Assembly (NCBI RefSeq): GCF_013415845.1
Contig: NZ_CP058907.1
Coordinates: 2,108,001 to 2,172,000, forward strand
DNA from: Rhodopseudomonas palustris
Lineage (GTDB): Bacteria; Pseudomonadota; Alphaproteobacteria; Rhizobiales; Xanthobacteraceae
Direction of reading: 5' to 3'
DNA length: 64,000 nt
The notes below the pieces were generated by a model, which saw only the letters and a list, made by a program, of their open reading frames with translations, was not told where the DNA came from and ran no database searches. Position numbers and translations under genes: made by a program. Numbering within the stretch: the first letter of the stretch is position 1; the number at the start of each line of letters is the position of its first letter. This document shows positions 56,756 to 64,000 of the stretch, piece after piece.

Positions 56756-58300
56756 ATGAACGGCGCGCAGTCAGTGGTGCGGACGCTGGTGAACTGCGGC
56801 GTTGAGGTGTGTTTCGCAAATCCGGGCACTTCGGAAATGCACTTCGTCGCGGCGCTGGATTCGGTCAGCGGAATGCGGCCGGTGCTGTGCCTGTTCGAGG
56901 GCGTGGTCACCGGCGCCGCCGATGGCTACGGCCGGATCGCCGGCAAGCCGGCCGTGAACCTGCTGCATCTCGGTCCCGGCCTCGCCAACGGCCTTGCCAA
57001 TCTGCACAACGCCCGCCGCGCCGCGACGCCGATCGTCAACATCGTCGGCGACCACGCCGCCTATCACCTGCAATACGACGCGCCGCTCACCTCCGACATC
57101 GCCGGCTTTGCCCGGCCGGTGTCGAGCTGGATCCATGAATCCAAGAGTGCCGGCGCGGTGGCGAGCGATACGGCGCGCGCGGTGCAGGCGGCTAGCGCGG
57201 CGCCGGGCGGCATCGCCACGCTGATCATGCCGGCGGATGTCGCCTGGAATCCCGCCGCGCGCGCGGCGCAGAAGCTGCCGGAGATCGGTCCGGCCAAGGT
57301 TGCGGCTGGGACGGTCGAGGCGATCGCCAAGCTGCTCGCGAACGGCAAGAAGTCGGCGCTGCTGCTGCGCGGATCGGCGCTGCTCGGCGATGCGCTGGAG
57401 GCGGCTGGACGGGTCGCAGCCAAGACCGGCGTGCGGCTGCTGTGCGACACCTTCGCGCCGCAGACCGAACTCGGTGCCGGCCGCGTGCCGCTGGAACGCA
57501 TTCCGTATTTTTCGGAGCAGATCACCGCATTCCTCAAAGACGTGGAGCAACTGATCCTGGTCGGCTCGAAGCCGCCGGTGTCGTTCTTCGCCTATCCCGG
57601 CAAGCCGAGCTGGGGCGCGCCGGAAGGTTGCCTGATCGATTATCTGGCGCAGCCGCATGAAGATGGCGCACAGGCGGTGAAGGATCTCGCCGCCGCGCTT
57701 GACGCGCCGGCCGAGCCCGCCGCCCGCACTCAGCTCGCGTTGCCCGAGCTGCCGAAGGGCAAGCTCAACTCGCTCGGCGTCGCGCAGGCGATTGCGCATC
57801 TGACGCCCGACCACGCGATCTACGCCGAGGAGGCCAACACCTCCGGCCTGCCTTTGCAGATGATCCTGCCCAAGGCACGGCCGCACACCCATCTGCCGCT
57901 GACCGGCGGCTCGATCGGGCAGGGGCTGCCGCTCGCGATCGGCGCGGCGATCGCGGCGCCCGACCGCAAGGTGGTGTGTCCTCACGGCGACGGCGGTGCC
58001 GCCTACACGATGCAGGCGCTGTGGACGATGGCGCGCGAGAAGCTCGACGTCACCGTGGTGATCTACGCCAACCGGTCCTACGCGATCCTCAACATCGAAC
58101 TGCAGCGGGTCGGTGCTTCCGGCGCCGGCGCCAATGCGCTGTCGATGCTCGATCTGCACAATCCGGAAATGAACTGGATGAAGATCGCCGAAGGTCTCGG
58201 CGTCGAAGCCAGCCGTGCCACCACCGCGGAGGAATTCTCCGCGCAATACGCTTCGGCGATGAGTCAGCGCGGTCCGCGGCTGATCGAAGCCTTGATCTGA
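56756..58300 (+). CDS. ThDP-dependent enzyme, acetolactate-synthase-like / 2-oxoacid decarboxylase family
   Basis: A 514-residue thiamine diphosphate enzyme. The N-terminal Pyr domain has the activating glutamate in FANPGTSEMHFV (as in benzoylformate decarboxylase, NPG-x-x-E). The C-terminal PP domain has the ThDP motif GDGGAAYTMQALW to IYAN about 28 residues on. No IlvB-specific FAD region is obvious, so true acetolactate synthase activity is doubtful. Databases often name this group IlvB. Start at 56756 (MNGAQ) is my choice; GTGs 12-15 bases upstream are possible. The FAD dehydrogenase gene starts 11 bases after its stop. Confidence 0.82.
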   Translation: MNGAQSVVRTLVNCGVEVCFANPGTSEMHFVAALDSVSGMRPVLCLFEGVVTGAADGYGRIAGKPAVNLLHLGPGLANGLANLHNARRAATPIVNIVGDHAAYHLQYDAPLTSDIAGFARPVSSWIHESKSAGAVASDTARAVQAASAAPGGIATLIMPADVAWNPAARAAQKLPEIGPAKVAAGTVEAIAKLLANGKKSALLLRGSALLGDALEAAGRVAAKTGVRLLCDTFAPQTELGAGRVPLERIPYFSEQITAFLKDVEQLILVGSKPPVSFFAYPGKPSWGAPEGCLIDYLAQPHEDGAQAVKDLAAALDAPAEPAARTQLALPELPKGKLNSLGVAQAIAHLTPDHAIYAEEANTSGLPLQMILPKARPHTHLPLTGGSIGQGLPLAIGAAIAAPDRKVVCPHGDGGAAYTMQALWTMAREKLDVTVVIYANRSYAILNIELQRVGASGAGANALSMLDLHNPEMNWMKIAEGLGVEASRATTAEEFSAQYASAMSQRGPRLIEALI

Positions 58301-58311
58301 GGGAGCGGCCG

Positions 58312-59721
58312 ATGACCCTGGATATCGTCGGCACGCTCCGGACCATCGTCGGCGAGGGCGGCGTGCTCGAGGCCGCCGAGCTGTCGAAGCGCTCCGCCGG
58401 CACCTATCGGTTCGATACGCTGAAGGCCGCGGCGCTGGTGCGGCCGACCTCGACCCAGCAGGTGTCGGAGATCCTGCGCTGGTGCCATGCTAACGGCGTT
58501 CACATCGTCACCCATGGTGGGTTGACCGGCCTCGTTCACGGCGCCGATGCCGAACCCAGCGAAGTCATCCTGTCGCTGGAGCGGATGCGCACGATCGAGG
58601 AGATCGACCCGAAGCAGCGCACCGCTGTGGCCCAGGCCGGCGTGCCGCTGCAGGCGCTGCAGGAAGAGGTGGACAAGCACGATCTGGCGTTTCCGCTCGA
58701 TCTCGGCTCGCGCGGCACCGCCACGCTCGGTGGCAACGCCGCCACCAATGCCGGCGGCAACCGCGTGATCCGCTACGGCATGACGCGCGAGATGATCCTC
58801 GGCCTCGAAGTCGTGCTTGCCGACGGCACCGTGCTGTCGTCGCTCAACCATCTGATCAAGAACAACGCCGGCTACGACCTCAAGCAGCTGTTCATCGGCT
58901 CGGAAGGCACGCTCGGCGTCATCACGCGGCTGGTGCTGCGACTGCGCGAAAAGCCGCTCGCCACCAACATGGCGTTCGTCGGCCTCGACAGTTTCGATGC
59001 GGTGGCGAAGTTCCTGAAGCATTGCGACCGCGCGCTCGGCGGCACGCTGTCGGCCTACGAGGTGATGTGGCAGTCGTTCTACCGGCTGGTCACCAGCCCG
59101 CCAGCCAAAGGGCGGCCACCAATCGGGCAGGACCACGCTTACTACGTGCTGGTCGAAAGCCAGGGCTCCGACCTCGAACTCGACAGCCAGCGCTTCACCG
59201 CGGCGATGGAGGCGGCGCTGGAGTCCGGGCTGATCGCGGACGCGGCGATCGCGCAATCGGACGAGGATTGCCGCTCGTTCTGGGCGCTCCGCGACGACGT
59301 CGGCCAGGTGCTGCAAGGCGGCCTGCCGATCGTGTTCGACGTCTCGCTGCCGATCGCCGCGATGGAGGGGTATGCGGAAACGCTTCGGGAGACGCTGACC
59401 AACGAAATCGGCGAGCACCGGCTGTGGATCTTTGGCCACCTCGGCGACGGCAATCTGCATGTCGTCGTGCAGGTCAAGCCGATGGAGTATCTGGCGCTGC
59501 GGCCCAAGGTCGAAGCCTTGGTGTATCGCCCGCTCGCCGCCTGCAACGGTTCGGTGTCGGCCGAGCACGGCATCGGCCTGGAGAAGAAACCGTATCTCTA
59601 CGTCAGCCGCAGCGCCAATGAGATCGCGCTGATGCGGACGCTGAAGCAGGCGCTCGATCCCAAGGGCATTCTCAACCCCGGCAAGATCTTCGACCCCGGC
59701 CCGGTGGTCGGGGGACGTTGA
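58312..59721 (+). CDS. FAD-linked 2-hydroxyacid dehydrogenase (GlcD/D-2-hydroxyglutarate dehydrogenase type)
   Basis: A 469-residue flavoprotein with an N-terminal FAD_binding_4 domain (GGLTGLVHGADA, LGGNAATNAGGNRVIRYG, SEGTLGVIT) and a C-terminal FAD-oxidase C domain (HLGDGNLHVVVQVKP, SAEHGIGLEKKPYL). Such enzymes oxidise glycolate, D-lactate or D-2-hydroxyglutarate to 2-oxoacids. It is paired with the ThDP enzyme upstream. The natural electron acceptor is unclear; a cytochrome gene lies convergently 24 bases downstream. Confidence 0.88.
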   Translation: MTLDIVGTLRTIVGEGGVLEAAELSKRSAGTYRFDTLKAAALVRPTSTQQVSEILRWCHANGVHIVTHGGLTGLVHGADAEPSEVILSLERMRTIEEIDPKQRTAVAQAGVPLQALQEEVDKHDLAFPLDLGSRGTATLGGNAATNAGGNRVIRYGMTREMILGLEVVLADGTVLSSLNHLIKNNAGYDLKQLFIGSEGTLGVITRLVLRLREKPLATNMAFVGLDSFDAVAKFLKHCDRALGGTLSAYEVMWQSFYRLVTSPPAKGRPPIGQDHAYYVLVESQGSDLELDSQRFTAAMEAALESGLIADAAIAQSDEDCRSFWALRDDVGQVLQGGLPIVFDVSLPIAAMEGYAETLRETLTNEIGEHRLWIFGHLGDGNLHVVVQVKPMEYLALRPKVEALVYRPLAACNGSVSAEHGIGLEKKPYLYVSRSANEIALMRTLKQALDPKGILNPGKIFDPGPVVGGR

Positions 59722-59745
59722 TGTGATGTCGTCACGCCGCTGCAA

Positions 59746-61815
59746 TCAGTAGCGCGCGTCCTTCGGCTTCTGGTCCTTCGGCCAGTCCTTCACCTTGCCG
59801 GGAAAATCCGGCCGTTCCATGTGGGTGAAGTATGCCGCGACGTCGACCGCTTCCTGGTCGGACAGCTCACCCTGGCCGAGCGGGAATTTGTTGTGGCTCG
59901 CGATCGGCATGTTGCGCTTGACGAAAGCGGCCGCGGTGTAGGTCCGGGCCATTCCGGCGCCGATATTGAACGAGCGCGGTCCCCACAGCGGCGGGTACAC
60001 TACGCGGCCGGCCGCGTCCTTCAACCCTTCGCCGTTGTCGCCGTGACACACCGCGCAGCGCGCCGTGTAGATTTCCTTGCCGTTGTCGAGGTTCGGCACC
60101 AGCGACTGATCGACTTTGCCGACACCGCGGCCGGCGACCTTGTCCTCCGGCTTGGTCGAGCCCTGCATCCAGTCGAAATAAGCGACCATCGCTTTCATGT
60201 CGGGGCCGTCAACCGGCAGTGGCTTGCCGTTCATCGAGCGCAGGAAGCAGCCATTGATGCGGTCTTCCAGCGTGATGACGCGGCCGGCGCGCGGCGCGTA
60301 GCTCGGGAAGAATGCTGCGACGCCGACATAGGGGCTGCCGTCGGCGACGGTGCCGGCGTTGAGGTGACACGAGCTGCAATTCAGATCGTTGCCGACATTG
60401 TTCGGCAGCAGCGTGTGGGTTTCGGCATTCAGCCGCATGCCGCGCACCAGTTGCTCGGCGTTCGGCTGTGACAGGATATCGGCGATCCGCGGCGTTTCGA
60501 ACCGCGAGGTATCGATCTTGGGATCGAGCGCGGCGCGAGCGGCGGCGATTTGCTCGGCCGTGACAGCACTGGCGTTGCCGCCCCAATTGGCGCGCACGAA
60601 GCTGAGGATGTCGGCGATCTCACGATCGTTCAGGCGGGCAAACGACGGCATCGTCCATACCCGCGGATGTGCGGTGGTCGCTGTCGTCTCCCAGCCGGTG
60701 AGGGTGATGTGCACCAGCGTCGCCGGATCCTTGGCGGCGATCGTCGGATTGCCGGCGAGCGGCGGGAACACACCGGGCACGCCGGCGCCGTCAGCGCGAT
60801 GGCAATCGGCGCAAAACTGCGTGTAACCGAGACCGCCGGGCGTGGTGTAGGTCGACGCCGGCACTTCAGCCACAGCGGCAGCGGGCGCCGGCCGATCGGT
60901 CGGCAGAGCCTTCAGGTAGGTGGCGATCGCTGTGAGATCCTGATCGGTCATGTGCTGGGTCGAATGCCGGATCACATCGGTCATGCCGCCCGCCGCCGTG
61001 GCGAAACGGTTCTGGCCAGTCTTCAGCATCTGCACGGTGTCAGGCACCGTCCACAGTCCGCGCAGGTTCAGCGCATTCCAGTTTTCGACCTTGGCGCCGG
61101 CGAGATAGTCGCGGCCGTGTGGTCCGGCATCGCTCATCGCCTTTTCCTGGAAGGCGATGCCGCGCGGGGTGTGGCAGGCGCCGCAATGACCGAGGCCCTG
61201 CACCAGATAGGCGCCGCGATTCCACACCGCGTCCTGGTTCTGCTCCGGCTTGAACGGCGACGCATCGAGGAAAGCGACGTTCCAGAACGCCAGCCCGATC
61301 CGCATGTTGAACGGGAAGCTCATCTCCGGCGCGCGATTGGCCTGCGCAACCGGTGCGAGGCCCTTGGTCAGATACGCCCACAGCGCGGCCATGTCGTCGC
61401 TGCTGATCTTGGCGTAGGACGGATACGGCATCGCCGGATACAGATTGTGCCCGTCCGCCGCGACGCCCTTGCGCATGGCACGGTCGAACTCGCCGAACGA
61501 CCAGCTGCCGATTCCGGTGGCGCGATCGGGCGTGATGTTGGTCGACCACAGGCTGCCGAACGGCGTGTCGAGCTTCAGGCCGCCGGCCATCGGCGTGCCG
61601 CCCGGCGCGGTGTGGCATGCGACGCAGTCACCAGCTCGCGCGATGTACTCGCCGCGCTTGATCAGCTCGGGGTCGACCTGAGCATCGACGGCCTTGAGTT
61701 TGGCGTCGACGGCGGGCGGCTGAATGATCCACAGCGCCACGCCTCCGATCACGACCAGCGCGGACGCGGCGAGGAAAGCGAGGGTCTTGGCTGTGCGGCC
61801 GCGGGAATGAGACAT
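59746..61815 (-). CDS. Five-heme cytochrome c: AdhB-like triheme plus TsdA-like diheme modules
   Basis: A 689-residue protein with an N-terminal membrane anchor (about residues 12-32) and five CxxCH heme sites: C64-H68, C211-H215, C335-H339, C480-H484 and C587-H591. The first three match the triheme subunit of membrane-bound alcohol/gluconate dehydrogenases. From about residue 440 the sequence matches thiosulfate dehydrogenase TsdA: CSSCHLNAG, Cys523 in RINGCFLRSMNG (probable heme ligand), CAVCHGDNGEG, and Met636 in FVKRNMP as likely distal ligand. It sits in the periplasm. The donor subunit is not adjacent; the FAD dehydrogenase converges on it. Confidence 0.9.
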   Translation of the reverse strand: MSHSRGRTAKTLAFLAASALVVIGGVALWIIQPPAVDAKLKAVDAQVDPELIKRGEYIARAGDCVACHTAPGGTPMAGGLKLDTPFGSLWSTNITPDRATGIGSWSFGEFDRAMRKGVAADGHNLYPAMPYPSYAKISSDDMAALWAYLTKGLAPVAQANRAPEMSFPFNMRIGLAFWNVAFLDASPFKPEQNQDAVWNRGAYLVQGLGHCGACHTPRGIAFQEKAMSDAGPHGRDYLAGAKVENWNALNLRGLWTVPDTVQMLKTGQNRFATAAGGMTDVIRHSTQHMTDQDLTAIATYLKALPTDRPAPAAAVAEVPASTYTTPGGLGYTQFCADCHRADGAGVPGVFPPLAGNPTIAAKDPATLVHITLTGWETTATTAHPRVWTMPSFARLNDREIADILSFVRANWGGNASAVTAEQIAAARAALDPKIDTSRFETPRIADILSQPNAEQLVRGMRLNAETHTLLPNNVGNDLNCSSCHLNAGTVADGSPYVGVAAFFPSYAPRAGRVITLEDRINGCFLRSMNGKPLPVDGPDMKAMVAYFDWMQGSTKPEDKVAGRGVGKVDQSLVPNLDNGKEIYTARCAVCHGDNGEGLKDAAGRVVYPPLWGPRSFNIGAGMARTYTAAAFVKRNMPIASHNKFPLGQGELSDQEAVDVAAYFTHMERPDFPGKVKDWPKDQKPKDARY

Positions 61816-61997
61816 GGTGGACTCGACTCGATATTTGTTGCGGTGCGACGCTAGGCGCGACCCTGCGCCGCCTCAACTCGGGCCTACCACTTAGATCGTG
61901 AAGGTTTATCTGGCGAAGCGAATGATCGCTTTGCGCGCACCGGCAACGTGACCGCGTTCGGGTATGGTTAGCAGCGGCTCAAAAGCTCGACGCGAAA

Positions 61998-62597
61998 CTA
62001 CAGCCGTTCCGCAATCCCCGGCGGCATCTCACGCGTCGGCTGCGGCGCTGCGGCAGCTTGCAGCTTCGGCAGGATGTCTTCGACCTTGTCCGCTTTCAGA
62101 ATCTCGACCGCGAGGTTGGGGCGGATGAAGGCGGTGCTGCGCATGTGCGCCAAGAGTTCGAGCAGCGGCTGCCAGAAACCGTCGATGTCGGCGATCAGGA
62201 TCGGCTTGGTGTGACGGCCAAGCTGTTGCCAGGTCATCTGCTCGACGAGTTCTTCGAGCGTGCCGATGCCGCCTGGTAAAGCTACGAAGGCGTCGGATCG
62301 CTCGAACATCAGCCGCTTCCGCTCGTGCATGTCTTCAGTGACGATCAGCTCACTGACGCGACCGAGCGCAATCTCCTTGGCGCTGAGAAAGCCTGGAATG
62401 ATGCCGGTAACCGCGCCGCCGTGATCGAGCACTGCGTTGGCGACCGCGCCCATCAGCCCGATCGCGCCGCCGCCGTACACCAGCCCGACGCCGTGCTCGG
62501 CGAGTTCCTTGCCGAAGGCCGTCGCTGCTTCGAGAAATCGGGGATTGCTGCCGGGGCCGGAGCCGCAATAGACGCAGACGGTCTTGATCTTGCTCAT
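61998..62597 (-). CDS. LOG-family nucleotide hydrolase (TIGR00730 type)
   Basis: A 199-residue Rossmann-fold protein with the LOG motif PGGIGTLEE and SGPGSNPRF, GLVYGGGAIGLMG. LOG proteins cleave nucleoside 5'-monophosphates such as cytokinin ribotides to the free base; many bacterial members prefer AMP. The ATG at 62597 is used; a longer start would add a low-complexity leader. It diverges from the ABC transporter gene. Confidence 0.9.
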   Translation of the reverse strand: MSKIKTVCVYCGSGPGSNPRFLEAATAFGKELAEHGVGLVYGGGAIGLMGAVANAVLDHGGAVTGIIPGFLSAKEIALGRVSELIVTEDMHERKRLMFERSDAFVALPGGIGTLEELVEQMTWQQLGRHTKPILIADIDGFWQPLLELLAHMRSTAFIRPNLAVEILKADKVEDILPKLQAAAAPQPTREMPPGIAERL

Positions 62598-62791
62598 GGT
62601 GGCGGATGTAGCACCGCGGGATGACAGCGTCAAGACGACCTCCGCCATGCCTCTGCAACAGCCTGTTATGTCGCAAAGAATCGCATCTCAGGGTGCACGT
62701 CGGGAACGAAACACTATATGAAGGCGGACCCGATGGACGATGTCGTTCGCGAGCATGGATTCGGCTCTGCGGACCTTTTCAGGCAGCTTTG

Positions 62792-64000
62792 ATGGCTCAC
62801 CCACACTCGCATTCGAGCAGCGGCTCTCCTGTCGCGATTCCGGAAGACAAGATCGCACAGAAGGCGACGCTCGGCGGCACCCTGATGCATCTGTGGCCGT
62901 ATATCTGGCCCGGCGACAGGTCCGATCTGAAGATGCGGGTGGTGTGGGCGATCGTGCTGCTGATCGCCGCCAAGGCGGCGACGCTGATCGTTCCGTTCAC
63001 CTTCAAATGGGCGACCGACGCGCTGACCGGCGCTGATACCGCACCGATCGAGCCGTCGAACTGGACGCTTTGGCTGATCGCGTCACCGCTGGCGCTGACG
63101 GCGAGCTACGGTTTGGTTCGTGCTTTGATGGCGGTGCTGACGCAATGGCGTGACGGCATCTTCGCCAAGGTCGCGATGCACGCGGTGCGCAAGCTGGCGT
63201 ACCGGACCTTCGTGCACATGCACGATCTGTCGCTGCGGTTTCACCTCGAGCGCAAGACCGGCGGTCTGACCCGCGTGCTGGAGCGTGGCCGGCTCGGCAT
63301 CGAAGTGATCGTGCGGATGGTGATCCTGCAGCTGGTGCCGACCATCATCGAGCTGTCGCTGGTGATGGCGGTGCTGCTGTGGCAGTTCGACTGGCGCTAC
63401 GTCGCGGCCGTGATGGTCACCGTGGTGTTCTACATGCTGTACACCTACAAGGCGACCGAGTGGCGGATCGGCATCCGCCGCCGCATGAACGATTCCGACA
63501 GCGACGCCAATCAGAAGGCAATCGACTCGCTGCTCAACTACGAGACGGTGAAGTATTTCGGCGCCGAGGAGCGCGAGGCGAAGCGCTACGACAAGTCGAT
63601 GCGGCACTATGAGGATGCCAGCGTCGCGACCTATACGTCGCTGGCGGTCCTCAACGCCGGGCAGGCGGTGATCTTCACCTTCGGCCTGACCGCGACGATG
63701 CTGATGTGTGCCTCGGGCGTCCGCAACGGCACCAACACCGTCGGCGACTTCGTGATGATCAATGCGATGATGATTCAGCTGTATCAGCCGCTGAATTTCA
63801 TGGGCATGGTGTATCGCGAGATCAAGCAGGCGATCATCGACATCGAGAAGATGTTCGCGGTGTTGTCGCGCAAGCCGGAGGTCGAGGATCGCGCCGGCGC
63901 CAAGCCGTTGGCGGTCGAAGCCGGCACCGTGCGGTTCGAGGACGTGAAGTTCGCTTATGATCCGGCGCGGCCGATCCTGAAGGGCCTCAACTTCGAGGTC
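62792..64000 (+). CDS. Atm1-type ABC exporter, N-terminal part (runs off the window)
   Basis: The first 403 residues are in the window, open to the end. They show a His/Ser-rich start (MAHPHSHSSSGSP), six membrane helices (about residues 45-345), and the beginning of the nucleotide-binding domain (FEDVKFAYDPARPILKGLNF). The blocks VAMHAVRKLAYRTFVHMHDLS and FHLERKTGGLTRVLERGRLG are characteristic of the Atm1/HMT1 (ABCB7-like) group, which exports glutathione-linked sulfur, heavy-metal or Fe-S related compounds. Walker motifs lie beyond the window. Confidence 0.9.
   Translation, partial: MAHPHSHSSSGSPVAIPEDKIAQKATLGGTLMHLWPYIWPGDRSDLKMRVVWAIVLLIAAKAATLIVPFTFKWATDALTGADTAPIEPSNWTLWLIASPLALTASYGLVRALMAVLTQWRDGIFAKVAMHAVRKLAYRTFVHMHDLSLRFHLERKTGGLTRVLERGRLGIEVIVRMVILQLVPTIIELSLVMAVLLWQFDWRYVAAVMVTVVFYMLYTYKATEWRIGIRRRMNDSDSDANQKAIDSLLNYETVKYFGAEEREAKRYDKSMRHYEDASVATYTSLAVLNAGQAVIFTFGLTATMLMCASGVRNGTNTVGDFVMINAMMIQLYQPLNFMGMVYREIKQAIIDIEKMFAVLSRKPEVEDRAGAKPLAVEAGTVRFEDVKFAYDPARPILKGLNFEV

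Overview
The window is GC-rich, densely coded alphaproteobacterial chromosome. Gene content and repeats point to Rhodopseudomonas palustris or a close relative in the Bradyrhizobium/Nitrobacter group. Supporting features are a class II DAHP synthase, an rpiA-DUF2059-gor order, DUF2865 and DUF1289 proteins, several RND pumps with TetR repressors, TTAA-N7-TTAAC (CtrA-type) motifs, and short interspersed palindromes that begin CGTCATTGCGAG or CGTCATTCCGGG. The species call is inference from content; no alignment was run. I saw no rRNA, tRNA, CRISPR array, prophage or insertion sequence.

Layout. 0-3.4 kb: a FUSC/AaeX/HlyD-type efflux operon (adaptor cut by the window edge) diverging from its TetR regulator. 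3.6-7.5 kb: glutathione-dependent formaldehyde dehydrogenase, a HerA-like ATPase and a luciferase-like flavin oxidoreductase. 7.6-15.6 kb: TetR diverging from an RND operon with two adaptor lipoproteins and one pump, followed by a small protein, a patatin lipoprotein and a PepSY protein. 15.6-23 kb: a membrane adenylate cyclase, then a second TetR/adaptor/RND unit. 23-29.9 kb: dusA, a HigBA-like toxin-antitoxin pair, a histidine kinase/DUF1289/retropepsin group, a beta-hydroxyacid dehydrogenase and the Mrp/ApbC Fe-S carrier. 30-34 kb: a TRAP transporter whose binding protein faces its two membrane subunits tail to tail. 34-43.1 kb: housekeeping genes (moaA, gph, rpiA, gor, class II aroG, dgkA, nadE).

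43.3-50.4 kb is the most accessory-looking part: an HdeA-like protein, an AraC regulator, a His-rich secreted protein, a sulfatase with an outer-membrane-type partner, a VapBC pair and a Tat-type cupin. A 20-bp element is present without mismatch upstream of both the HdeA-like and the His-rich gene, in the same orientation relative to each, with the AraC gene between them. I read this as a candidate small envelope or acid-stress regulon.

50.4-64 kb: two secreted proteins, cysS, a translationally coupled miniprotein/acetyltransferase/citramalate synthase group, a ThDP enzyme paired with an FAD-linked dehydrogenase, a five-heme cytochrome c that joins an alcohol-dehydrogenase-type triheme subunit to a TsdA-like diheme module, a LOG-family hydrolase, and the start of an Atm1-type ABC exporter that runs off the end.

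The observations I would follow first are the shared 20-bp element around the AraC gene, the five-heme fusion, the CtrA-type boxes, and the two-adaptor RND operon with its lipoprotein tail.
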